This document shows positions 6,281 through 13,107 of a stretch of DNA of 13,117 nt, piece by piece. The stretch is from NCBI GenBank assembly GCA_003240855.1, contig QFNN01000083.1, positions 1-13,117 on the forward strand. Reading direction: 5' to 3'. Within the stretch, counting starts at the first letter, position 1. Every line of letters starts with the position of its first letter. The translations under genes and the position numbers were made by a program. The notes beneath the pieces were generated by a model. It was not told where the DNA came from and made no database searches. It was given only the letters and a program-made list of their open reading frames with translations. Origin of the DNA: Sphingomonas sanxanigenens. GTDB lineage: Bacteria; Pseudomonadota; Alphaproteobacteria; Sphingomonadales; Sphingomonadaceae.

Positions 6281-6988
6281 TTAGCGCGCAGCGGCGTTTC
6301 CGGCAAGCACCGCCCCGAACGCCTTCACCATGGCCGCTTCGTCATCAGGCCCGCTCCACACTGCGCCCGAAACCGCGATGAAGTCCGCCCCCGCTTCGAT
6401 CAGCGGCCGGGCATTCAAAGGCGTGATCCCCCCGATAGCCACGCAGGGAATCTCGAACAGCGTCGTCCACCACGACAGGATCGACGGCTCGGGGTGATGC
6501 TTCACCACCTTGGTCGTCGTCGGGTAGAAGCTGCCGAACGCGACATAGTCCGCCCCCGCCTCCCCCGCTTCCATCGCGAGATGGCGGCTGTCATGGCAGG
6601 TCACGCCGATCTGCGCCGAGGGGCCGAGCGCGGCGCGGGCATCGCGCGGATCGCCGTCCTCCTGCCCCAGATGCACGCCGTCGGCGCCCAGCCGCTTTGC
6701 CAGCGCCACGCTGTCGTTGACGATGAAGGCGACGTCGCGATCGGCGCAGATGCGCTGCAGCGGCTCGGCGAGCCGCGCCGCCTCATGCTGGTCGACATCC
6801 TTCACGCGGAACTGGAAGGCCGCGACCGGCCCGGCATCGAGCGCACGCGCCAGCCGTGCTGGAAACGCGCCGCCCACGTCGAGCGGCGAAATCAGATAAA
6901 GCTGGCAGGGCGGCCTGCGGTCATCGCTCTCGAAACGCGCCGCGAAATCGGGGTCGAGCGGCCCCAGTTCATCCTCGTCGTCGATCAT
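6281..6988 (-). CDS. thiE: Thiamine-phosphate synthase
   Basis: ThiE joins hydroxymethylpyrimidine diphosphate and the thiazole phosphate to make thiamine phosphate. The 235-residue protein is a TIM barrel with the catalytic set expected for ThiE rather than the related TenI: Q59-x-R61-x-K63 (FQFRVKD), N91-D92 (FIVNDS), D111 in GVHLGQED, S134 in CHDS, and FGSFYPTTTK at 151-160 with Lys160. The phosphate-binding end reads AIGGITP. About 27 acidic residues (MIDDEDELGPLDPDFAARF) precede the barrel, an extension over the shortest family members. The start at 6988 has GGAG five bases ahead. It follows fba by 58 bases with a hairpin between and precedes efp by 35. No thiamine (TPP) riboswitch fits in the short gap. 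Confidence 0.92.
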   Translation of the reverse strand: MIDDEDELGPLDPDFAARFESDDRRPPCQLYLISPLDVGGAFPARLARALDAGPVAAFQFRVKDVDQHEAARLAEPLQRICADRDVAFIVNDSVALAKRLGADGVHLGQEDGDPRDARAALGPSAQIGVTCHDSRHLAMEAGEAGADYVAFGSFYPTTTKVVKHHPEPSILSWWTTLFEIPCVAIGGITPLNARPLIEAGADFIAVSGAVWSGPDDEAAMVKAFGAVLAGNAAAR

Positions 6989-7015
6989 GTCCGCGCTCCA
7001 GCCGCCTCGGAGACA

Positions 7016-7038
7016 GGGCGGAAGCCTTGCTTCCGCCC
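7016..7038 (-). terminator. Hairpin between fba and thiE
   Basis: GGGCGGAAG-ccttg-CTTCCGCCC is a perfect nine-pair stem with a five-base loop, starting nine bases after the fba stop. On the minus strand it is followed by TGTCTCC, not a real U tract. It may be a weak terminator, or a 3' stabilising structure that lowers thiE and efp relative to aldolase. Its function is inferred from position. Confidence 0.4.
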
Positions 7039-7046
7039 CGCCACGA

Positions 7047-7955
7047 TCAGGCCTCGCCCTTGTAGATGGCGACGATCTTGTCGAGCATCGCCAGCGCTTC
7101 GTCGCGCGGGCGCTGGAAGGTGTTGCGGCCAATGATCGATCCGTTGCCGCCGCCGTCGCGAATGTCGCGCGCGTCCTGATAGACCGCGTCGGCGCCCTTG
7201 GCCGCGCCGCCCGAAAAGACCACGAGACGGCGACCCGCGAAGCAGCTCTGCACGACGTGCTTCACACGGTCAGACTGCCTGGACCAGTCGGCGCCTTCAT
7301 AGGCCTTCTGCGCGTCCTTCTGCTCGATATGCGCGGTCGGCAACTTCACCTTGATGATGTGCGCGCCGATCAGCGCCGCGATGTGCGCGGCATAGGCGCC
7401 GACGTCGAGCGCCAGTTCGCCTTCCTTCGACAGCATGCCGCCGCGCGGGTAGGACCAGATCACCGTCGCGATGCCGACCGAAGCGGCCTCGGCGCGCAGT
7501 TCCTTGATCTCCTCGATCATCTCGAAAATGTCATCCGCGCCCGGATAGATGGTGAAGCCGATGGCCGAACAGCCAAGGCGCAGCGCATCGTCGATGCCGC
7601 CGGTCACGGCCTGGTTGATCGCCGTCGCCCAGCTATTGGAGCTGTTGAGCTTAAGGATCGTGGGAATCTGCCCGGCGAAGGTGTCGGCGCCCGCCTCCAG
7701 CATCCCCAGCGGCGCGGCATAGGCCGAAAGCCCGGCGTCGATCGCAAGCTGATAGTGATAATGGGGGTCATAGGCCGCCGGGTTGACCGCGAAGCTGCGC
7801 GCCGGGCCGTGCTCGAATCCCTGGTCGACAGGCAGGATGACAAGCTTGCCAGTGCCGCCCAGCCGCCCCTGCATCAGGATGCGGGCAAGGTTCGCCTTCA
7901 CGCCCGGATTGTCGGATTCATATTTGTCGAGAATGGCCTTCACGGTCGGCGTCAT
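7047..7955 (-). CDS. fbaB: Class I fructose-bisphosphate aldolase, DhnA/FbaB type
   Basis: This enzyme cleaves or forms fructose 1,6-bisphosphate from dihydroxyacetone phosphate and glyceraldehyde 3-phosphate through a Schiff base, without metal. The 302-residue protein has the family stretch LVILPVDQGFEHGPARSF at about residues 38-55, YPRGGMLSKEGE at 169-180, and IIKVKLP at 200-206 with the probable Schiff-base lysine (Lys202 or Lys204). It also has the phosphate-binding segments VFSGGAAKG (246-254) and GSIIGRNTFQRP (272-283). Of two close ATGs, 7955 is preferred because GGGGA lies five bases ahead; the ATG at 7967 has no ribosome site. It follows pgk by 128 bases and may have its own promoter. 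The central-metabolism neighbours agree with a gluconeogenic or glycolytic role. Confidence 0.95.
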   Translation of the reverse strand: MTPTVKAILDKYESDNPGVKANLARILMQGRLGGTGKLVILPVDQGFEHGPARSFAVNPAAYDPHYHYQLAIDAGLSAYAAPLGMLEAGADTFAGQIPTILKLNSSNSWATAINQAVTGGIDDALRLGCSAIGFTIYPGADDIFEMIEEIKELRAEAASVGIATVIWSYPRGGMLSKEGELALDVGAYAAHIAALIGAHIIKVKLPTAHIEQKDAQKAYEGADWSRQSDRVKHVVQSCFAGRRLVVFSGGAAKGADAVYQDARDIRDGGGNGSIIGRNTFQRPRDEALAMLDKIVAIYKGEA

Positions 7956-8011
7956 ATCGGTCCCCATATGGTCGTCGTTTATATTTGCGCGCCTCATAGC
8001 CATGCGCTGGC

Positions 8012-8027
8012 CCGCCGACAACGGCGG
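8012..8027. other. Small palindrome in the pgk-fba gap
   Basis: CCGCCG-acaa-CGGCGG is a perfect six-pair inverted repeat with a four-base loop, in the 128-base gap between pgk (stop at 8084) and fba (start at 7955). Another small stem, CCCGC-agtcgc-GCGGG, lies at 8067-8082 right after the pgk stop. Neither is followed by a T tract on the minus strand. They may be transcript-end structures or chance in GC-rich sequence. An AT-rich AATATAAAC just upstream of fba could be a -10 region, but no -35 box is clear. Confidence 0.25.
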
Positions 8028-8083
8028 TAACGACAATCCGCGCCTGACATGCGGAGACGCCCCCTCCCCGCAGTCGCGCGGGA

Positions 8084-9268
8084 TCAGCCAGCCAGCGCAG
8101 CCACCCCCGGCAGTTCCTTGCCTTCCATCCATTCGAGGAAGGCGCCGCCGGCCGTCGAGACGAAGGTGAAGTCGGCGCTCACGCCCGCCTGGTTGAGCGC
8201 CGCCACGGTATCGCCGCCGCCGGCGACCGAGATCAGCGACCCCTCGCGCGTCAGCGCGGCCGCGGTTCTGGCGAGCGATACCGTCGCCGCGTCGAAAGGC
8301 GGCGTCTCGAAAGCGCCGAGCGGGCCGTTCCACACCAGAGTGCGGCAGGTCTTGAGCACGTCGGCCAGCGCCTCGGTCGCGGCCGGCCCGATGTCGAGGA
8401 TCATCTCGTCGGCTGCGACTTCGTGGACATTGGCGATCCGCGTCGGCGGGTTGGGCCGGAACTCCTTCGCCACCACCACGTCATAGGGCAGATGCACGGT
8501 GCAGTCGGCGCGATCGGCGGCGTCGAGGATTTCTTCCGCCGTTCCGGTCAGGTCGTGCTCACACAGCGATTTGCCGACATCGATCCCGCGCGCGGCGAGG
8601 AAGGTGTTCGCCATGCCGCCGCCGATGATGAGATGATCGACCTTGGTCACCAGATGCTTGAGCACGTCGAGCTTGGTCGACACCTTGGCGCCGCCGACCA
8701 CCGCCGCCACCGGATGCTGCGGGTTGCCCAGCGCCTTTTCCAGCGCGCCCAGTTCCCTTTCCATCGCGCGCCCGGCGAAAGCGGGCAGCACATGCGCCAG
8801 CCCTTCGGTCGAGGCATGGGCGCGGTGCGCGGCCGAGAAGGCGTCGTTCACATAAAGGTCGCCAAGCGCGGCGAAGCGCTCGACCACCTTTGGATCATTT
8901 TTCTCCTCTCCGCCGAAGAAGCGGGTATTCTCCAACACCGCGATGTCGCCGGGGTTGAGCGCCGCAACCGCAGCCGCATCGCCTTCCCAATCGACATAAT
9001 GGACTGGCCGGCCGAGCACCGCCGCATAGGCGTCCACTACCTGCGCCAGCGAATATTCGGGCGCCGGCGCCTTCGGGCGGCCGAAATGGGCGAGGACGAG
9101 GACGATCGCGCCGCGATCGGCCAGCTCGGTCACCGTCTCGATCGTCGCGCGCAGGCGCGTGTCGTCGCTCACCTTGCCGTCGGCCATGGGGACGTTCAGA
9201 TCCTCGCGGACCAGCACGCGCTTGCCGGCGATGTCGCCCATGTCGTCGAGAGTCTTGTAGCTCGTCAT
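8084..9268 (-). CDS. pgk: Phosphoglycerate kinase
   Basis: Pgk transfers phosphate between 1,3-bisphosphoglycerate and ADP in lower glycolysis, and works in reverse in gluconeogenesis. The 394-residue monomer has normal length. Marks in order are the signature REDLNVP at about 21-27 (Asp23, Asn25), the substrate loop HFGRPK at 61-66, NDAF at 141-144, GGAKVSTK at 192-199, WNGPLGAFE at 313-321 and the nucleotide loop GGGDT at 350-354. The ATG at 9268-9266 overlaps the stop of the MOSC gene (ATGA), so translation is probably coupled to it and, through it, to gap. Confidence 0.98.
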   Translation of the reverse strand: MTSYKTLDDMGDIAGKRVLVREDLNVPMADGKVSDDTRLRATIETVTELADRGAIVLVLAHFGRPKAPAPEYSLAQVVDAYAAVLGRPVHYVDWEGDAAAVAALNPGDIAVLENTRFFGGEEKNDPKVVERFAALGDLYVNDAFSAAHRAHASTEGLAHVLPAFAGRAMERELGALEKALGNPQHPVAAVVGGAKVSTKLDVLKHLVTKVDHLIIGGGMANTFLAARGIDVGKSLCEHDLTGTAEEILDAADRADCTVHLPYDVVVAKEFRPNPPTRIANVHEVAADEMILDIGPAATEALADVLKTCRTLVWNGPLGAFETPPFDAATVSLARTAAALTREGSLISVAGGGDTVAALNQAGVSADFTFVSTAGGAFLEWMEGKELPGVAALAG

Positions 9269-9729
9269 TGATCGTCCTCGATGATGATCGGGTCGCCGAC
9301 CCTGATATATCCGCCCGCAATCACCCGCCCCAGAACGCCGCCGCGCCAGTCGGGGGTCAGCGCATCCTTCAGGCCGGGCGCAATCTCGTCCATGCGGCTG
9401 CACGGATCGCATTCGACGGTGGTGACGATCCTGACATCGGCCCCGATGCGGATCACGGCGCCTTCGCGCTGGGGCAGGTCGAGCCCGTCGACCAGCAGAT
9501 TGGCGCGGCGGTTCCACCAATCGAGCGGGCGACTGATCTCGGCCGTGGCCGCATCCCAATCGCCCTTCTCGATCATCGAGACCTGCCGCCGGCCGCGCTT
9601 GCCGGGCGGGATCGCGCCGCGAAAATCGCCTTCGATCCCGCCGTCGACGGTCACGGCGACCGCCTCCACCGTTTCCATGGGCGCACGCGGGCGGGCGTGG
9701 CGGGCTATGCCTGCCAGCCGCCCGCCCAT
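9265..9729 (-). CDS. MOSC domain-containing protein
   Basis: MOSC domains (molybdenum cofactor sulfurase C-terminal) are beta-rich modules. They occur in enzymes that handle molybdenum cofactor or reduce N-hydroxylated compounds (for example YiiM and mARC). The 154-residue product consists of little else: the GGIEGDFRG turn at about residues 30-38, RRQVSMIE at 47-54, RRANLLVDGLDL at about 74-85 and ECDPCSRMDEIAPGL at 106-120. The last holds the cysteines C107 and C110, one of which is the expected cofactor-side cysteine. The ATG at 9729 lies two bases after the gap stop without a clear ribosome site, suggesting coupling; a second ATG 17 codons in (METVEAV) would lose little. The stop overlaps the pgk start. 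Substrate and role are unknown, and its place between gap and pgk gives no obvious pathway link. Confidence 0.85.
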   Translation of the reverse strand: MGGRLAGIARHARPRAPMETVEAVAVTVDGGIEGDFRGAIPPGKRGRRQVSMIEKGDWDAATAEISRPLDWWNRRANLLVDGLDLPQREGAVIRIGADVRIVTTVECDPCSRMDEIAPGLKDALTPDWRGGVLGRVIAGGYIRVGDPIIIEDDQ

Positions 9730-9731
9730 GA

Positions 9732-10742
9732 TCAGATCAGCTTGCCCATCGCGGCCGCGGTGTCGACCATGCGGTTGGAGAAGCCCCATTCGTTGTCGTA
9801 CCACGAAACGACGCGCACCAGCTTGCCGTCGATCACCGCCGTCTCGAGGCTGTCGACGGTCGACGAAGCGGGCGAATGCATCAGGTCGATCGAGACCAGC
9901 GGCTCGTCGGTATAGTCGAGAACGCCGGCGAGCGGGCCGCTCTCGGCCGCCGCCTTCAGGATCGCATTGACCTCGTCCTTCGTCGTGTCGCGGCCAGGCG
10001 TGAAGGTCAGGTCGACAAGGCTGACGTCAGGCACCGGCACGCGGATCGCCGAACCGTCGAGCTTGCCTTTCAGTTCGGGCAGAACCTCGCCCACCGCACG
10101 CGCGGCGCCTGTGGTGGTCGGGATGATCGACATGGCGGCGGCGCGGGCGCGGCGCAGATCGGGGTGGATCTGGTCGAGGATCTTCTGATCGTTCGTATAG
10201 GCGTGGACCGTGGTCATCAGGCCGCGCTCGATGCCGATCGTGTCGTTCAGCACCTTCGCGACGGGCGCGAGGCAGTTGGTGGTGCACGACGCGTTGGAGA
10301 CGATCACATGCTCGCCGGTCAGCTTGTCGTTGTTCACGCCATAGACGACGGTCAGGTCGACATTCTTGCCCGGCGCGGAGATCAGCACGCGCCTGGCGCC
10401 CGCGTCGATATGCTTCTGCGCGCTGACGCGGTCGGTGAAGAAGCCGGTGCATTCGAGCGCGATGTCGACGCCCAGTTCCTTGTGCGGCAGGTTCGCGGGG
10501 TCGCGCTCGGCGGTCACGCGGATGCGCTTGCCATCGACGACGAGGTCATTGCCCTCGGCCGAAACCGTGCCGGGATATTTGCCGTGGACCGAATCGCGCG
10601 AGAACAGCCAGGCGTTCGACTTGGCGTCGGCGAGATCGTTGATCGCAACCAGCTCCAGCCCGCTTTCCGGACGTTCGAGGATCGCGCGGGCGACGAGGCG
10701 ACCGATGCGCCCGAAACCGTTGATCGCGACTTTGACTGCCAT
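9732..10742 (-). CDS. gap: Glyceraldehyde-3-phosphate dehydrogenase, type I, NAD-dependent
   Basis: This phosphorylating GAPDH converts glyceraldehyde 3-phosphate to 1,3-bisphosphoglycerate, the substrate of the neighbouring pgk. The 336-residue protein has the Rossmann motif NGFGRIGR at about residues 8-15 and an acidic residue at the end of the second strand (AIND, Asp36), favouring NAD over NADP. The active-site signature is ASCTTNCL with catalytic Cys153, followed by His180 in TTVHAYTNDQ. The C-terminal SWYDNEWGFSNRM is typical. The ATG lies five bases after the tkt stop, and a GGAG inside the end of tkt serves as its ribosome site, so gap and tkt are co-transcribed. Confidence 0.98.
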   Translation of the reverse strand: MAVKVAINGFGRIGRLVARAILERPESGLELVAINDLADAKSNAWLFSRDSVHGKYPGTVSAEGNDLVVDGKRIRVTAERDPANLPHKELGVDIALECTGFFTDRVSAQKHIDAGARRVLISAPGKNVDLTVVYGVNNDKLTGEHVIVSNASCTTNCLAPVAKVLNDTIGIERGLMTTVHAYTNDQKILDQIHPDLRRARAAAMSIIPTTTGAARAVGEVLPELKGKLDGSAIRVPVPDVSLVDLTFTPGRDTTKDEVNAILKAAAESGPLAGVLDYTDEPLVSIDLMHSPASSTVDSLETAVIDGKLVRVVSWYDNEWGFSNRMVDTAAAMGKLI

Positions 10743-10747
10743 GTTTC

Positions 10748-12718
10748 TCAGCTCCTTGAAGCAAGCGCGGCGATGACCCGCGGCGCTATCTGGTCGGGGG
10801 TGAGCCCGAATTCACGATAAAGGTCCTCGGCCTTGCCCGATGCGCCGAAATGGTCGAGCCCGAAACGCAGCCCCTGGCCGACATAGCGCTCCCAGCCCAT
10901 CGTGGAGCCTGCCTCGATCGAGACCTTCAGCACATCCCCCGGCAAAGTCTCGGCGCGGTATGCCGCGTCCTGCGCGTCGAAACGCGACCAGCAAGGCATC
11001 GAAACGACGTCCGCCCCGATCCCCTCGGCTTCCAGCAGATCGCGCACTTCGGCGGCGAGCTGCACTTCGGATCCGCTGGCGATCAGCACCACCTTGCGCG
11101 GCGCGGTCGCGGCGAACAGACGATAGGCGCCGCGCGCCGACCGGTTCTCGGGCGCGTCGATGCGAAGCTGGGGCAGATTCTGGCGACTGAGGGCGAGCAG
11201 CCCCGGGCCATCCTCCTTCTCGGTCGCCAGTGCCCAGCACTCGGCCGTCTCCACCGTGTCGCAGGGGCGATAGACATCGAGATTGGGGATGACGCGCAGC
11301 GCCATCAGGTGCTCCACCGGCTGGTGCGTCGGCCCGTCCTCGCCCAGCCCGATCGAATCATGCGTCATCACATAGACGACGCGCGCGCGCTGCAGCGCCG
11401 ACAGGCGGATCGCCGGGCGACAATAATCGGAAAAGACGAGGAAGGTGCCGCCATAGGGAATGACGCCGCCGTGCAGCGCCATGCCGTTCATCGCAGCGCC
11501 CATGCCGAACTCGCGAATGCCGTAATAGATGTAGCTGCCCGAATAATCGTCCTTGGTCAGCGGCTTCTGCGCCTTGGCCTTGGTGTTGTTCGATCCGGTC
11601 AGGTCCGCCGATCCGCCGACGAGTTCGGGGATCACCGCGGTCATCGCCTCAAGCGCCATTTCGGACGCCTTGCGCGTCGCGACTTTCTGCGGGTTGTCGA
11701 GCAGGCTCTGGATATAGGCCTGCTTGGCGTCGCCCTCGGGCAGGCGGCCCGCCATGCGGCGCTCGAACTCGGCGCGGTCGGCGCTCGCGGTCAGGCGCGC
11801 TTCCCATTCGGCGCGCGGCGCAGCGCCCTTCGCGCCGAAGCCTTCCCACTCGGCCTTGATCTCAGCCGGAATCTCGAAAGGCGGATAGGGCCAGCCCAGC
11901 GTCTCGCGGGCGGCGGCGACTTCGGCTGCGCCCAGCGGCGAGCCATGCGTGGCGGAGGTGCCCTGCTTGTGCGGCGCGCCGCGCCCGATGATCGTGCGGC
12001 AGGCGATCAGCGACGGGCGCGGATCGGCCAGCGCCTCATCGATCGCGCGGGCGATATCCTCGGGATCATGGCCGTCGCAGCGCACCGTGTGCCAACCGCC
12101 GGCGACATAGCGTGCGGGAATGTCCTCGCAGGTCGACAGGCTCGTCGCGCCGTCGATGGTGATGCGGTTATCGTCCCACAGCACGATCAGCCGGCCGAGG
12201 CCCAGATGCCCGGCGATGCCCACCGCTTCGTGGTTGATGCCTTCCATCAGGCAACCGTCGCCGGCGATCACCCAGGTTCGGTGATCGACCAGATCGTCGC
12301 CGAAAGTGGCGTTCAGGTGACGCTCGGCGATCGCCATGCCGACTGCGGTCGCCAGGCCCTGCCCCAGCGGCCCCGTCGTGGTCTCGACGCCGGCCAGCTC
12401 GAAGTTCTCGGGATGCCCGGCCGTAACGCTGTGAAGCTGGCGGAAGTTCTTGATGTCGTCGATCGTCGGCCGTTCATAGCCCGTCAGGTAGAGCGTCGCG
12501 TAGAGCAGCATCGATCCATGTCCGGCGGACAGGACGAAGCGGTCGCGATCGGCCCAGCGCGGCGCCTTCGGATCATATTTCAGATAATCGCGGAACAGCA
12601 CGGTGGCGACGTCGGCCATGCCCATCGGCATGCCGGGATGCCCGGAATTCGCGGCCTCGACGGCGTCCATAGCCAGCACCCGGATCGCGTTGGCCAGTTG
12701 GTCGTGAGAAACTGTCAT
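10748..12718 (-). CDS. tkt: Transketolase
   Basis: Transketolase moves two-carbon units between sugar phosphates in the non-oxidative pentose phosphate pathway, using thiamine diphosphate and a divalent metal. The 656-residue protein is close to E. coli TktA (about 660). Visible residues are His27 (NSGHPG), His67 (SAGHGSM) and the cofactor motif from AGDGCLMEG (Asp154) to WDDN (Asn184). Further on are Glu403 in REFGMGA, which activates the cofactor, and GEDGPTHQP at about 459-467 with His465. The start at 12718 has GGAG five bases ahead. It is first in the minus-strand run, divergent from the coiled-coil/zapA pair, so its promoter should lie within 12719-12883. The product supplies glyceraldehyde 3-phosphate for the next gene, gap. 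Confidence 0.98.
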   Translation of the reverse strand: MTVSHDQLANAIRVLAMDAVEAANSGHPGMPMGMADVATVLFRDYLKYDPKAPRWADRDRFVLSAGHGSMLLYATLYLTGYERPTIDDIKNFRQLHSVTAGHPENFELAGVETTTGPLGQGLATAVGMAIAERHLNATFGDDLVDHRTWVIAGDGCLMEGINHEAVGIAGHLGLGRLIVLWDDNRITIDGATSLSTCEDIPARYVAGGWHTVRCDGHDPEDIARAIDEALADPRPSLIACRTIIGRGAPHKQGTSATHGSPLGAAEVAAARETLGWPYPPFEIPAEIKAEWEGFGAKGAAPRAEWEARLTASADRAEFERRMAGRLPEGDAKQAYIQSLLDNPQKVATRKASEMALEAMTAVIPELVGGSADLTGSNNTKAKAQKPLTKDDYSGSYIYYGIREFGMGAAMNGMALHGGVIPYGGTFLVFSDYCRPAIRLSALQRARVVYVMTHDSIGLGEDGPTHQPVEHLMALRVIPNLDVYRPCDTVETAECWALATEKEDGPGLLALSRQNLPQLRIDAPENRSARGAYRLFAATAPRKVVLIASGSEVQLAAEVRDLLEAEGIGADVVSMPCWSRFDAQDAAYRAETLPGDVLKVSIEAGSTMGWERYVGQGLRFGLDHFGASGKAEDLYREFGLTPDQIAPRVIAALASRS

Positions 12719-12799
12719 GTCGGCTCCAGAGCGAATGTCGCGGAAGCGCGACCGGATTACGCGGCGAGTCGCCACGGGCGCGCGATCCTTTGTCGCGCC

Positions 12800-12815
12800 T
12801 TGACCAGTGCGTCAA
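12800..12815. promoter_or_regulatory. Palindrome in the divergent tkt / coiled-coil gene region
   Basis: TTGAC-cagtgc-GTCAA is a perfect five-pair inverted repeat in the 165-base region between two divergent genes. TTGAC is also the consensus start of a -35 box in both directions. On the minus strand, however, the bases 17 further on (CAAAGG) make only a poor -10 box for tkt. It could be an operator for a dimeric regulator or part of a promoter. No regulator can be named. Confidence 0.3.
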
Positions 12816-12848
12816 CACCGGGGCGCATGTCGCCATGGCTGGAGTCGC

Positions 12849-12876
12849 TTGCTCCGTGCGTTGGACCTGCTAGTTA
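12849..12876 (+). promoter_or_regulatory. Candidate promoter for the coiled-coil/zapA pair, possibly leaderless
   Basis: TTGCTC (12849-12854), a 16-base spacer and TAGTTA (12871-12876) form a plausible sigma-70-type promoter. The GTG start at 12884 lies seven bases after the -10 box, where transcription would begin, so the mRNA may have no leader. This agrees with the lack of a ribosome site before GTG. Two GANTC sites (12842-12846 and 12878-12882) flank the promoter. The hexamers are imperfect, so this is tentative. Confidence 0.35.
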
Positions 12877-12883
12877 AGATTCC

Positions 12884-13075
12884 GTGACAGACGAACGCCT
12901 CATCATAGCGATCGGCCGGCTCGAACGGGCTTTGACCCGTGCGGAGACTGCGGCCGGCCATGCGGAACGCGACGCCGAACTCGGCCACCGCTTCGCGGCG
13001 CTCGATCGCCGTCACGAAACATTGCGCGGCAGGACCCAGGAGGCGATCGACGCGATCGATCGGCTGATCGGCTAG
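12884..13075 (+). CDS. Small coiled-coil protein upstream of zapA (ZauP-like candidate)
   Basis: The 63-residue product starts at GTG (MTDERLIIAIGRLERAL). An in-frame TAA at 12875-12877 rules out any start further upstream. It is almost all charged helix with a 4-3 hydrophobic repeat. Residues 6, 10, 13, 17, 20, 24, 27 and 31 form one register; 33, 37, 40, 44, 47, 51, 54, 58 and 61 form a second, shifted by one step near residue 32. It has no membrane segment or signal. It lies 32 bases ahead of a probable zapA. In Caulobacter a coiled-coil protein, ZauP, is encoded with ZapA and helps focus the Z-ring, and small helical proteins occupy this place in other alphaproteobacteria. A similar role here is inferred from position and coiled-coil form, not from recognisable sequence identity. 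Confidence 0.7.
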   Translation: MTDERLIIAIGRLERALTRAETAAGHAERDAELGHRFAALDRRHETLRGRTQEAIDAIDRLIG

Positions 13076-13107
13076 GGACTGTTGCCGATACGCCTGGGGG
13101 GTAGCGT

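Noticed and set aside
6989..7046. Thiamine (TPP) riboswitch ahead of thiE
   Set aside because: The gap is only 58 bases, half the size needed, is occupied by a simple hairpin, and lacks the CTGAGA core.
6987..8030. 347-codon plus-strand frame opposite fba
   Set aside because: It is antisense to a complete aldolase, has no ribosome site and no recognisable domain.
7956..8333. N-terminally extended aldolase read through the pgk-fba gap
   Set aside because: The extension lies opposite no family sequence and overlaps the end of pgk in another frame. The ATG at 7955 has a GGGGA site and gives the normal aldolase start.
10850..12877. 675-codon open frame on the plus strand opposite tkt
   Set aside because: It is a mirror of the high-GC coding strand. 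The Arg/Ala/Asp-rich translation has no known motif, while the minus strand encodes an intact transketolase with all catalytic residues.
12874..12888. CtrA box (TTAA-N7-TTAA) before the coiled-coil gene
   Set aside because: Only the first half TTAA is present; the second half reads TGAC, two of four matches.
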